Shown here: in pieces, positions 8,560 to 16,631 of the stretch
Layout: each line of letters begins with the position of its first letter
How positions within the stretch are numbered: the first letter of the stretch is position 1
Assembly (NCBI GenBank): GCA_903926075.1
Contig: CAIYHQ010000050.1
Coordinates: forward strand, 62,001-126,000
Direction: 5' to 3'
DNA: 64,000 bases
Origin: an uncultured Methanomicrobiales archaeon
GTDB lineage: Archaea; Halobacteriota; Methanomicrobia; Methanomicrobiales; Methanospirillaceae
Program-made: the position numbers and the translations under genes
Notes under the pieces: generated by a model
What the model was told of the DNA's origin: nothing
Database searches by the model: none
Seen by the model: the letters and a program-made list of their open reading frames with translations, nothing else

Positions 8560-9591
8560 ATGAATTCATGTCCGGTATGTGGTGGCCCCTGCATAGAGTC
8601 TGCATCTTCACTTATCTCAGTCCTCTCTTCCCGTTTCTCTCCCTGTCCCAGGTGTAAAGGCATCATAAAGGACAAAGATTCCCCGGTTTCAATAAACCGC
8701 TGGGAAGAAGTATGTACTTGCAATAAACGCTTTATTGATGACGTATTTGCCCACATCGGCTCGATAATGGCAGAGGAGGGTGTAATAAGTCCCATCGCCC
8801 CTCTAAAATCCATAGGCACGCCACTTATACACCCAGGTTATTCTATCAAAACTCATCCTTTTCTTCCTCCGCGCTCACTTGTTTTTCTCTCTCCTCATGT
8901 TGACAAAAAAACGGCAGAAAGGCTGCAAAACGAAGTAATTGAGATAAAAGCAGTGATTAAATCCTCCCCATTTACACCAGGTCTCTCTACAGGATCATTA
9001 AAAGGGCCTGTCAGGACCTATAAAACTCTGTCAGGATGCGATGTCCGTGCAGACATTTTTGAAACTCCTTATGGGCCGATTGTACTTTACAAACCTCAAT
9101 CACTTCTTCACATAGAATTTCCAAGAGGAAATGACCCGAAAATTGCAAACCTTGCCGGAACTCTCTCCCGAAAGCAGCCATCTACTGTTCTTGATGCCTG
9201 CTGCGGGGTCGGGACACTTGGGATAACTGCAGCTCTTTTCGGAGTGAAAAAGGTCACCTTCAATGATGCCTGGTTTGCATCTGCCTATTTTTCAGGGCTG
9301 AATCTTCTCGTTAACAGTTCAGCCCTGGGCCTTGAGTCCGTTACTTTCACGAGGGACTGGCACCAGATGAAGAAACATCCGGTAAGCCGGCGGCCTCTGT
9401 GCGTTGCCTATTGTGGGGAAGATCGCGATTTCCAGGTATGGCAGGGTGATTATCATGAAATAGTTGCACACCTGAAGGGAACACCCGATCTGACTATAAT
9501 TGATCCTTTCCAGAAAGGCAGCCCAGGGCTTGTTACACATATAAAAGATGAATGGAGGGCAATATCAGGCGGCGAGGCTTTTATTCCCTGA
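8560..9591 (+). CDS. SAM-dependent methyltransferase with N-terminal zinc ribbon
   Basis: A 343-residue protein. The N-terminus carries paired cysteines (CPVCGGPC, CPRCKG, then CTC) that suggest zinc binding. The central part is unassigned. The C-terminal half has a class I methyltransferase motif I (LDACCGVGTLGI, about residue 205) followed by an acidic motif (FNDAW) and an IIDPF segment in the motif IV position. The substrate is unknown; RNA or a ribosomal protein is possible given the zinc ribbon. It sits between the tRNA pair and the SRP RNA gene. The TAG/TGA region ends cleanly before the RNA gene. Confidence 0.72.
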   Translation: MNSCPVCGGPCIESASSLISVLSSRFSPCPRCKGIIKDKDSPVSINRWEEVCTCNKRFIDDVFAHIGSIMAEEGVISPIAPLKSIGTPLIHPGYSIKTHPFLPPRSLVFLSPHVDKKTAERLQNEVIEIKAVIKSSPFTPGLSTGSLKGPVRTYKTLSGCDVRADIFETPYGPIVLYKPQSLLHIEFPRGNDPKIANLAGTLSRKQPSTVLDACCGVGTLGITAALFGVKKVTFNDAWFASAYFSGLNLLVNSSALGLESVTFTRDWHQMKKHPVSRRPLCVAYCGEDRDFQVWQGDYHEIVAHLKGTPDLTIIDPFQKGSPGLVTHIKDEWRAISGGEAFIP

Positions 9592-9607
9592 TACGTGAAT
9601 ATAGTAT

Positions 9608-9888
9608 GGGGACTAGCCCGGGTGGTTCGGCGTCACTTATAACCTGAAACCGTCGGCATGCAGGGGGCGAAGTTCGAGGAAGGGTGTTACGGTCACTCCG
9701 ATGCAGTTAGAGCCTGACTGAGAAACCTCGTCCTGTGAGGTCGGTGGAAAGGACTCATAAACTCCGGAGGGAGTGGCGGCCTCTTGCTGTGGAAACCGGT
9801 CGAGGCCCGGAAGGGAGCAGACTTACCATAGACATCCGGCGCCCACAGGGTTGCGGGGCGGAGGATGGCTCTCCCGGCTAGGAATGAA
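9608..9888 (+). ncRNA. Signal recognition particle RNA (archaeal 7S RNA)
   Basis: The conserved SRP54-binding helix 8 is plain at about 9796-9835 (GGTCGAGGCCCGGAAGGGAGCAG, read in two parts: GGTCGAGGCC and CGGAAGGGAGCAG). The 5' end CTAGCCCGGG (9613-9622) pairs imperfectly with CCCGGCTAG (9873-9881), closing helix 1 as in archaeal SRP RNAs. The 5' domain contains the helix 3/4 hairpins. The exact ends are estimated from the pairing. Open frames running through this region are spurious. Malate dehydrogenase starts about 40 bases downstream. Confidence 0.92.
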
Positions 9889-9928
9889 ACGTGCATTCGA
9901 CCAAAAACATGTCCCCAAGGTACCTTTT

Positions 9929-10894
9929 ATGGGAAAAGTCGCAATTATCGGAGCTACAGGCAATGTCGGGGCATTCGCTGCGCATGCAATATCTGAGATT
10001 CCATATGTCAGGAAAATTCTTTTATATGGGCGTAAAGGTAGAGAAAACCTTCTCTCCGGGCTCACAAATGACCTAAACGACTCATTTGCAGCAAGCGGAA
10101 ACTCAATGGATATCGGCTGGACTACTGAAATTGAAGACCTGAAAGGGTTTGATATTGTGGTTATCACAGCAGGTAATGCAAGGGTGCCTGGACAGGACAG
10201 GCTTGATCTCGCTCTTGGAAATACAAAAATAATAGCTCCCCTGGTACAGGATATTGCTGCGGTCTCTCCATCTATCAAGATATTTATGGTGACTAATCCG
10301 GTTGACGTAATGACTGCAGTAGCTCTCAGATATTCAGGGCTGCCTCCCGAACAGGTCTTTGGTCTGGGGACTCATCTCGATTCAATGAGGCTGAAGTCGC
10401 TTATAGCCGAGTATTTCAAAGTCCATGTCAGCGAAGTCCACACCCGTATCATCGGAGAGCATGGTATGAGTATGGTTCCTTTGTGGTCTGCAACAACCAT
10501 AGGGGGAATCCAGATATGCAATCTCCCGGCGTTTTCAAGTCTGCCGGTAGATGACATCATGAAATTTGTTAGAGATAGTGGAGAACGGATAATAAAAAAT
10601 AAAGGTTCCACTGTATACGGCCCTGGAGAAGCGATAGCGTTCCTTGTCAGGACTATTCTTGGTGAACAGAACCGGATTCTCACTGTGACGGCGTACATTA
10701 AACGAGAAGTCCATGGAATCGGCGATGTTTGTATAGGAGTCCCTGCGCGAATCAATAAAAACGGGGTTTATCCGTTAACAATAAAAATCGACCCTGAAGA
10801 GATTACTCTTTTCAGAACATCAGTTGATAAAATAAAAAGCATTACTTCTGAAGTTTTTAATGAATATGAGAAATTTCTAAAATTGCAGGAATAA
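9929..10894 (+). CDS. mdh: Malate dehydrogenase (LDH/MDH family)
   Basis: Interconverts malate and oxaloacetate with NAD(P). The 321-residue form starts MGKVAIIGATGNVG, a Rossmann dinucleotide-binding motif. In the substrate loop NARVPGQDR, an Arg occupies the specificity position where lactate dehydrogenases carry Gln, which supports malate over lactate. The catalytic IIGEHG histidine motif is present. The open frame extends upstream to 9773, but that part lies inside the SRP RNA gene, so the ATG at 9929 is chosen. Confidence 0.92.
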   Translation: MGKVAIIGATGNVGAFAAHAISEIPYVRKILLYGRKGRENLLSGLTNDLNDSFAASGNSMDIGWTTEIEDLKGFDIVVITAGNARVPGQDRLDLALGNTKIIAPLVQDIAAVSPSIKIFMVTNPVDVMTAVALRYSGLPPEQVFGLGTHLDSMRLKSLIAEYFKVHVSEVHTRIIGEHGMSMVPLWSATTIGGIQICNLPAFSSLPVDDIMKFVRDSGERIIKNKGSTVYGPGEAIAFLVRTILGEQNRILTVTAYIKREVHGIGDVCIGVPARINKNGVYPLTIKIDPEEITLFRTSVDKIKSITSEVFNEYEKFLKLQE

Positions 10895-10915
10895 AAGAAT
10901 TGAAAGACCAGATTC

Positions 10916-11173
10916 TTATGTAAGGGTCAGTTCAATTATCTCGGCGCGTTCTACGCCTGGAATTTCACTTAATGCCTTCTCTATAGCGTCACTCTCGCCC
11001 TGTGCATCCGAAACAATAACTGCAAGTTTCAGGGCTTTGAGGCCATATCCTATGGGGTCTTCCTGAATGTCACGTACTTGCGGGACTTTTTTCTCTATCT
11101 CTGCTTTTAGTACTGCAATATCAACATCTGGTGATTCAGGCATGATACGGAGGATAAGTGCAACATTTCCCAT
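10916..11173 (-). CDS. Translation elongation factor 1-beta
   Basis: Archaeal EF-1 beta, the guanine-nucleotide exchange factor for EF-1 alpha. The 85-residue protein has the ferredoxin-like fold sequence MGNVALILRIMP ... DPIGYGLKALK ... GVERAEI, which matches the family in length and layout. The ATG at 11173 is chosen over one at 11197 because the latter lies in the upstream zinc-finger gene. It follows that gene with two bases between stop and start, so they are coupled. Confidence 0.92.
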   Translation of the reverse strand: MGNVALILRIMPESPDVDIAVLKAEIEKKVPQVRDIQEDPIGYGLKALKLAVIVSDAQGESDAIEKALSEIPGVERAEIIELTLT

Positions 11174-11175
11174 TT

Positions 11176-11337
11176 TTATGGCCCCCCAAACCCACATGCT
11201 GGACAGAGGTAGGGGATACTTTGCTCACGGCAGTTGACACACCTTAAAACCTGTGCGCCACAGTCCGGACAACCGAACCATGTTGCACCTGTCTTTGCAA
11301 GGGGTGCATTGCATGAGGTACATCGCTTTTCATTCAT
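11176..11337 (-). CDS. Small zinc-finger protein, HVO_2753-like
   Basis: A 53-residue protein starting MNEKRCTSC with four CxxC-type knuckles: CTSC, CPDC, CVNC and CPAC. The last ends GFGGP. This matches the short archaeal two-zinc-site family that is encoded directly upstream of EF-1 beta in many euryarchaea. Its size hides it from standard ORF cut-offs. The role is unknown; linkage to EF-1 beta suggests a translation-related RNA or protein contact. Confidence 0.88.
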   Translation of the reverse strand: MNEKRCTSCNAPLAKTGATWFGCPDCGAQVLRCVNCREQSIPYLCPACGFGGP

Positions 11338-11383
11338 CTAATACAGCCTCAAATATATCTTATTATTTTGATTCTTTAACCAC

Positions 11384-11983
11384 TTAAAAGGTTGGACAAA
11401 TTCTCGTCCCAATACATGCCTTACCCATAACGGCTGCAAATATCCTTTCAGGGTACCTGCCATTTATTATTATTGTAGATACCCTGTTGAAAAAGACAAA
11501 ATTTAAAAAACAGGGATCAACCTCTTCACACGTAATCGGCGAAAGCAACACTTCAACCAGTTGTCCGTCTTTTGTGATACCGTCAAGTGATTTAAGGAGG
11601 ATAAGATCACCATTCATCATCATCGCCACCCATGCAGCTATGGTATCAGATGTGATCTCCCATGAATGGATAAAAGGGTCATGTTTTCGAAGAACTCCAT
11701 ACGGTAATATTACAGATCGACTTTCATTATATTCGAGATCAAACCTGGGTAATATACCAAAAGACGATAAATACCAGCCAAATTGTTCCATCCCGCAGAC
11801 AGCCATCCAATGTCCGCTCGTCCCATGCGACCCGCTTTTTCGCACCAGATCGGCAAATATGCCTCCGCCTGGTACTATTACTACTGGTCTTTCAAGGTTT
11901 TTAAGGACATTAATTATCTGACCTGACAGATCGAAAAGACTCCCTCCAACTTTAACTATAACTGGTCTAAACAAAGATAACAC
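11384..11983 (-). CDS. mfnE: Amino acid kinase-family protein, probable MfnE of methanofuran synthesis
   Basis: A 199-residue amino-acid-kinase fold: N-terminal IVKVGGSLFD phosphate-binding motif and VVIVPGGGIFADLVR, followed by a KSLDG-I segment in the C-terminal nucleotide site. The length and layout match MfnE, which phosphorylates the aminomethylfuran phosphate intermediate of the C1 carrier methanofuran. This fits a methanogen, but the assignment rests on family resemblance and no other mfn gene is adjacent. It is divergent from the phospholipase D gene across a very AT-rich 43-base promoter. Confidence 0.7.
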   Translation of the reverse strand: MLSLFRPVIVKVGGSLFDLSGQIINVLKNLERPVVIVPGGGIFADLVRKSGSHGTSGHWMAVCGMEQFGWYLSSFGILPRFDLEYNESRSVILPYGVLRKHDPFIHSWEITSDTIAAWVAMMMNGDLILLKSLDGITKDGQLVEVLLSPITCEEVDPCFLNFVFFNRVSTIIINGRYPERIFAAVMGKACIGTRICPTF

Positions 11984-12026
11984 TCATTCCATAAATTTAT
12001 ATATAATTTATTTAAAATCCTTATTT

Positions 12027-13709
12027 ATGAAAGCATATATAACAATATTTTTAATACTACTTGTTTCAAACGCACATGGATTAATTATCAGTGAATTTTG
12101 TCCTGATACTGCTCTTCCTGATGATGCAGATGAATATGTTGTGCTGGAAGGACATGAATCTCTTGACTCTGTCATGGTATCAGACGGTGAAGGTTCCTTT
12201 CGGTTTCCTGAAGGTGCAAAAATTGACGGAAAACTTGTGATATCAATGAATGGTGAAGCATACCGTTCTACTCATAATTCGTTTCCAGATTATGAATATT
12301 ACAATTCTTCTTCTTACGTTTCCGATGTTATCCCTTCAGGCAGATTCAAACTCGCTAACTCTAAAGATGAAATAATTCTTTATAAAGCTGGAAAAGAGAT
12401 AGAAAGAGTCTCATGGCCTCGTGATGTAAAACCCAGGAAAGAACAGGTCCATTACTTCAAAGACGGGACCTGGGACCCGGTGCCGTATTTTACAGGGCAG
12501 TCCAGGTTCAATACAACGACTTTTACAGATGTATCCGGAACTGCATTTCTCTCACCTGACTGTTCTTATGAGATATTCAGGAAGGCAATAGAATCTGCCC
12601 ATGAGTCAGTTTTTGTTAACGTCTATGAGTTTACAAGCACAGATATGGCTGAAGACCTTGTCAGGGCACACAACCGTGGTGTCAACGTGAGTGTGCTTGT
12701 TGAAGGTGTGCCGGTCGGTGGTATGAGTTCAAATGAACGCTATGCTTGCAGCCAGATGAATACATCCGGGATTCCCATCTATCAGATGGGAGTTAAATCA
12801 GTTAAAAAAGGAGAAAAAAAGACAAGAGAACTCTATCGGTATGATCATGCCAAGTACATCATAATTGATAATTCCCAGGTCTTCATAACGAGTGAAAATT
12901 TCAAATCTAACGGTTTCCCTGCACATAATGAATCAGGAAACCGCGGATGGGGGCTTTTAGTTAGAAGCCCGGAACTTGCAGCCTATTTTTTTCAGGTTTA
13001 TGCCCATGACAGTGAAATAACAGATATTCATCCATTTGAAGCAGGAAAAGGTGAGAGTGAGGTATGTGACGAAGAGGTCTATCAGGAAAAAATTCAGCCT
13101 TATAGTTTCAAGAACGCTACGATAATCCCTGTTCTTGCGCCTGATACATCCGATGGAATTAAAAGCCTCATAGATGGAGCTACACAATCGATTGATATAG
13201 AACAGGCTTATATCAAGAATGAGACCGGGGGAGGGTTGAACAGGTTTTTAAAAGCTGCACTTGACCGTTCCAGGAAAGGCGTAAAAGTGAGAGTCCTCCT
13301 TGATTCCTATTACTATAATGTGCAGGACAATGCTGATAATGATGAAATGGTGAAATGGATTAACAGGTATGCAAAAGCGAATTCACTCCCTGTTGAAGCG
13401 CGGTGTATCGACCTTGAAAAGAGTAAACTCCTTAAAATTCATAACAAAGGAGTAATCGTTGATGGGTCTTTTACCCTGATTTCAAGCATTAACTGGAATA
13501 CAAATTCCCCTGATTTTAACCGCGAAACAGGGATAATTATCCTGGATAACAAAACCGCCCAATATTTTTCAGAAGCGTTTTCGCGAGACTGGGAAGACCC
13601 TGTCAAAAAAATTTCAAATGGTCCTGACTTTGTTAAAATAATGGTTGCAGTCTTTATTATCGGGATGCTTTTGGTTATTTATGGAATAAGACGGTATAAG
13701 AGAAGATAA
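12027..13709 (+). CDS. Secreted, membrane-anchored phospholipase D-family protein with a lamin-tail-like N-terminus
   Basis: A 560-residue protein. The signal peptide is residues 1-18. Residues about 20-130 (IISEFCPDTALPDDADEYVVLEG) resemble a lamin-tail domain. Two phospholipase D modules follow, with intact HKD motifs: HAKYIIID at His274 and HNKGVIVD at His472. A C-terminal transmembrane helix (about 535-553) and a basic tail place the catalytic part outside the cell. A nuclease or phosphodiesterase acting on extracellular DNA or lipids is plausible. The TATA-like ATTTATATATAATTT just upstream puts transcription start close to the ATG, so the mRNA may be nearly leaderless. Confidence 0.85.
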   Translation: MKAYITIFLILLVSNAHGLIISEFCPDTALPDDADEYVVLEGHESLDSVMVSDGEGSFRFPEGAKIDGKLVISMNGEAYRSTHNSFPDYEYYNSSSYVSDVIPSGRFKLANSKDEIILYKAGKEIERVSWPRDVKPRKEQVHYFKDGTWDPVPYFTGQSRFNTTTFTDVSGTAFLSPDCSYEIFRKAIESAHESVFVNVYEFTSTDMAEDLVRAHNRGVNVSVLVEGVPVGGMSSNERYACSQMNTSGIPIYQMGVKSVKKGEKKTRELYRYDHAKYIIIDNSQVFITSENFKSNGFPAHNESGNRGWGLLVRSPELAAYFFQVYAHDSEITDIHPFEAGKGESEVCDEEVYQEKIQPYSFKNATIIPVLAPDTSDGIKSLIDGATQSIDIEQAYIKNETGGGLNRFLKAALDRSRKGVKVRVLLDSYYYNVQDNADNDEMVKWINRYAKANSLPVEARCIDLEKSKLLKIHNKGVIVDGSFTLISSINWNTNSPDFNRETGIIILDNKTAQYFSEAFSRDWEDPVKKISNGPDFVKIMVAVFIIGMLLVIYGIRRYKRR

Positions 13710-13713
13710 AGTC

Positions 13714-14025
13714 TCAATCAAATTTTTTCTTTGCACAACGGCAGAGGTCGCAGATTGTTACCTGCGGCTCTCCACCCATCACACCGATCGCCCATTTTTC
13801 AAGAACATCGCTCATCTCATTTGATACTGTGAGAGAAGACGCACCCCGTTTTTTACTCAGATATTGTGATATTGCAGCTCTGCTCACCCCTAAGCGTTTT
13901 GCAACATCTATCTGGCTAACGCCCCTCTCATAGACAAGTCTGTAAACGAGTTCTGCCCTCATGCAGGGCAGAATCTTTCGTGCCATCTCATCGCAGAGTG
14001 TTATCTCACAGCGGGTTCTATTCAT
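13714..14025 (-). CDS. HTH transcriptional regulator with Cys clusters
   Basis: A 103-residue protein. The central helix-turn-helix of Cro/XRE type (SQIDVAKRLGVSRAAISQYLSKKRG, quoted in two parts: SQIDVAKRLGVS and RAAISQYLS) is flanked by cysteines: Cys6, Cys11 and Cys21 before it, and Cys92, Cys95 and Cys97 (CDLCRC) at the C-terminus. Six cysteines in a small DNA-binding protein suggest a metal or iron-sulfur sensor, though this is inference. Its start overlaps the end of the upstream wHTH gene by four bases. Confidence 0.82.
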   Translation of the reverse strand: MNRTRCEITLCDEMARKILPCMRAELVYRLVYERGVSQIDVAKRLGVSRAAISQYLSKKRGASSLTVSNEMSDVLEKWAIGVMGGEPQVTICDLCRCAKKKFD

Positions 14026-14255
14026 GCAGTAGCCATCGGCGGTGAACTTTTGTACTGGTAAATTATCTGACGTGCGTCTCTGAAATTAAATTTTTCGACT
14101 ATCAGATGGTTTTCTTTTAATTTCTTTAATGCATACCTGACGGTTCGTGGAGCCAGATGGCTCTTCTCAACCAGTTGTTTATGTGTCATCGCCCCCCCGC
14201 CATACAGGATCTGAAGGATCACCTGTGAGGAGGGCGGAAGGTTGTCAGTTGTCAT
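14022..14255 (-). CDS. Winged-helix DNA-binding protein
   Basis: A 77-residue protein that is almost entirely a winged helix (ILQILYGGGAMTHKQL then RTVRYALKKLKENHLI). It is MarR/ArsR-like in layout but has no visible ligand-binding extension. It is the first gene of a two-regulator operon and lies 10 bases from a perfect palindrome at 14265-14285, which suggests autoregulation and control of the divergent OB-fold gene. Confidence 0.8.
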   Translation of the reverse strand: MTTDNLPPSSQVILQILYGGGAMTHKQLVEKSHLAPRTVRYALKKLKENHLIVEKFNFRDARQIIYQYKSSPPMATA

Positions 14256-14264
14256 ACTGTGTAT

Positions 14265-14285
14265 TATGTTAACGCCGTTAACATA
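14265..14285. promoter_or_regulatory. Perfect 9-bp inverted repeat, candidate operator
   Basis: TATGTTAAC and GTTAACATA flank GCC with no mismatch. The site lies in the 74-base divergent space between the wHTH regulator (start at 14255) and the OB-fold gene (start at 14330), just upstream of the TATA-like sequence of the latter. This is the expected position for a dimeric regulator encoded by the adjacent gene pair. Confidence 0.7.
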
Positions 14286-14329
14286 TGAAGGTGTCGATAA
14301 ATACCGGATAAATCTAATCCATTATTCTG

Positions 14330-14683
14330 ATGTTTGAAACAGAAGAAAAAATTGCATTCGGGCTTCTTGTTGCAGTATTATCCATAATCGGTGCTGCAGT
14401 AATAATTATCACCTATATGGGAACCGGCTCTTTTGCTACTCAGTATACTTCCACTCTTCCTGATGGTACCCTTGTTCAGTTTCAGGGTCATGTTGAGAAG
14501 GTATCACTAACAAAAGCAGGGGATCACCAGATCCTTACCATAACAGGTGTACAGGTTTTTGCTCCAACAGGCGATACCCAGGTCAATGAGGGGGATGCGA
14601 TAGCCGTCACTGGTATTGTGCAGAGTTACAAAGGAAAAAGGGAAATTCTTGTAAACAGTTTATCTGATATCAGAAATTTATAA
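14330..14683 (+). CDS. Membrane-anchored OB-fold protein
   Basis: A 117-residue protein with an N-terminal transmembrane helix (about residues 8-30) and a C-terminal OB-fold (about 45-115; VQFQGHVEKVSLTKAGDHQILTIT in part: QFQGHVEKVS, and GDAIAVTGIVQSYKGK). OB-folds of this kind bind nucleic acid or oligosaccharide; here it is tethered to the membrane with the OB domain probably outside. A TATA-like GATAAATA near 14297 implies a short or absent leader. It is probably controlled by the palindrome at 14265. Confidence 0.7.
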   Translation: MFETEEKIAFGLLVAVLSIIGAAVIIITYMGTGSFATQYTSTLPDGTLVQFQGHVEKVSLTKAGDHQILTITGVQVFAPTGDTQVNEGDAIAVTGIVQSYKGKREILVNSLSDIRNL

Positions 14684-14888
14684 AACCCAACTCTTTTTTC
14701 ACTTAATTAACGTTCGTTCCATTCTCTCATAATTGAAGGTAGTCTAATCAAATCCAATTTTGTGTATAGCATTATATGGTTTATAACAAAATATAGCCGA
14801 AATAAGAGAGAAAAATTATTGAATAAAAAAGATCGAAAAAATTACTTTATGGATTACATTTATTGAAAAATTGTTAAAAAGGTCCAAA

Positions 14889-15746
14889 TTAGCAAACAGA
14901 GGTAATTTTCAAGCTTATATCAATATTTTTAACACTGTGTGTCAGTGCACCAAGGCTGATAATATCAATATCCAGGGCTGCATATTCCCTGATATTGGCC
15001 CGCGTGATATTTCCTGAGACTTCAAGTCTGACGGAATTCCGCAAAGAGCAGGAATTAAGCAGTTTTATTGTTTCACTAACTTTTCCTGGAGACATATTAT
15101 CCAGGAGAATAATATCTGCACCATACTGTGCTGCTTTTACAGCATCGCTAGGTATTGTGATCTCTACCTCAATCGTTTTATAAACCGAAAAAGACCGTGC
15201 ATTAGTTATTAACTCTTTTAAAGGGAGGACTGCAAGATGGTTATCCTTGATTAGGATGCAGTCACTTAATGAATACCTGTGAGGTTCACCACCTCCAATT
15301 ATTACAGCTTTTTTATCAAGAATACGAAGTCCTGGTGCAGTCTTTCGCGTTGCTGCAACTTTACAGTCTGGATTCACTTCGTAAATTATCTCCTGCAGCT
15401 CCGAGGTAATTGTTGAAATTCCGCTCATCCTGCCCATAATATTGAGAACAGTCCTCTCAAGTAATAGTATACTATCAACGCTCCCGGTTAATCGCATTAT
15501 TGTTTTATTGGCCTTTACTCGCTCACCATCTCTTCGTGACTCAGAAATTTCAATAGAATATTTGTTAAAAATGGATGTGGCCTCGTCAATTCCGGCGATA
15601 ACCGCTGGTTCCTTAAGAACTACTGAAGCATCAGCCACTCCCGATATTCCTGTAGCGATTGTAGTAATGTCGCCGAATGGAGAATCTTCCAGCACAAATG
15701 AGTTGAGGTACTGAAATGGTAGTTGGGGATTTTTTGACATTCGCAT
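14889..15746 (-). CDS. nadC: Nicotinate-nucleotide pyrophosphorylase (quinolinate phosphoribosyltransferase)
   Basis: Converts quinolinate and PRPP to nicotinate mononucleotide in NAD synthesis. The 285 residues show the type II PRTase pattern: EDSPFGDITT near the N-terminus, RMSGIST, the AATRKTAPGLR substrate-binding segment, GGGEPHRYSL, IKDNHL, and the EVEI ... LLDNMSP barrel motifs. The start overlaps the nadX stop by one base (TGATG). An in-frame ATG two codons later is equally possible. About 200 bases of AT-rich DNA follow its stop, with nothing recognised. Confidence 0.95.
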   Translation of the reverse strand: MRMSKNPQLPFQYLNSFVLEDSPFGDITTIATGISGVADASVVLKEPAVIAGIDEATSIFNKYSIEISESRRDGERVKANKTIMRLTGSVDSILLLERTVLNIMGRMSGISTITSELQEIIYEVNPDCKVAATRKTAPGLRILDKKAVIIGGGEPHRYSLSDCILIKDNHLAVLPLKELITNARSFSVYKTIEVEITIPSDAVKAAQYGADIILLDNMSPGKVSETIKLLNSCSLRNSVRLEVSGNITRANIREYAALDIDIISLGALTHSVKNIDISLKITSVC

Positions 15747-16504
15747 CAGGTACCAATTATAATGGGGGAGTCTATCTGGGTCAACAGTGTGATAACGGAT
15801 AAAGCTGCAAGGTAACTTGTTGAAGGGTTATCTGGACTCGGATTATTTTGTACTTTGATATAGGCCTCTCCAAATTCTCCTGAAACAAAAATCTCATGGA
15901 CATTTTTCTCAGCGGCCGGGTCAACCCAAAGCTCGACGTCAGGTTCAATGCCGCATGCAAGGCCGAGGGCTACTGACACATTCATGTTTTTTGGGAAACC
16001 TTTTATGCATTCCCTGGCTTTGCCTTTAAATATAAGCTTTTTATCATCAGAATCAAGTTTCAAAGAACCAGGGCCTTTTGTCGTCTTCAATAGCACACTG
16101 TCTATTCTGGAAATCATTCCTACTTTCAGATTGTCTAGTCCGAATATCGCACCGCTTGGGATGTAGATCTTTCTTCCTTTTAAATGGGCAAGTTCCAAAA
16201 GTTCTCTATAAAAAATCTCATCAGAAAGTGCTCCGACGCTCATTATAACCAAATCTTTTCCATTCAAGAGAACTTCTTTTGCAAACATGTGAACTGCTTC
16301 AACAGATGCCGCTTCGATAATAAGGGAACAGTCAGAAGTGAGTAATTCTGAAAAATCCCTATAAGCAGTTCCGTTTGTAATTTGCGCAAGCATGTCTGCC
16401 CTTTCATGCAGCACATCAAAAAGAGCACAGATCTCAATATCTCCCCTTAATTTTGCAATTATGTGCCCGATATTCCCACAGCCGAGCAGGCCTGCACTCA
16501 CCAT
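15746..16504 (-). CDS. nadX: L-aspartate dehydrogenase
   Basis: Makes iminoaspartate from aspartate with NAD(P), the first step of quinolinate synthesis. The 252-residue protein starts with a Rossmann motif (GLLGCGNIGHIIA) and keeps the EAASVEAVH and PSGAIFGLDN segments of the aspartate dehydrogenase family. It is the first gene of the nadX-nadC unit. The quinolinate synthase gene nadA is not in the window. Confidence 0.93.
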   Translation of the reverse strand: MVSAGLLGCGNIGHIIAKLRGDIEICALFDVLHERADMLAQITNGTAYRDFSELLTSDCSLIIEAASVEAVHMFAKEVLLNGKDLVIMSVGALSDEIFYRELLELAHLKGRKIYIPSGAIFGLDNLKVGMISRIDSVLLKTTKGPGSLKLDSDDKKLIFKGKARECIKGFPKNMNVSVALGLACGIEPDVELWVDPAAEKNVHEIFVSGEFGEAYIKVQNNPSPDNPSTSYLAALSVITLLTQIDSPIIIGT

Positions 16505-16631
16505 AGAAAGACATTTTTATGGCTCCGAGTGGTTAAGCGTTTTGTTCTATAACGTGTGAACAGAGTTTTTTTGCATATCCTGATGTGGATGAAATTTACT
16601 TTAGATGTAACGTATTAATATTGAAGGACTT

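Noticed and set aside
9693-9896. Minus-strand open frame, and a plus-strand N-terminal extension of mdh from 9773
   Set aside because: Both lie inside the SRP RNA gene; the base pairing and helix 8 motif explain the sequence.
14684-14888. Possible small gene or RNA in the AT-rich gap
   Set aside because: No open frame of note and no stable structure could be seen by eye; it looks like ordinary intergenic DNA.
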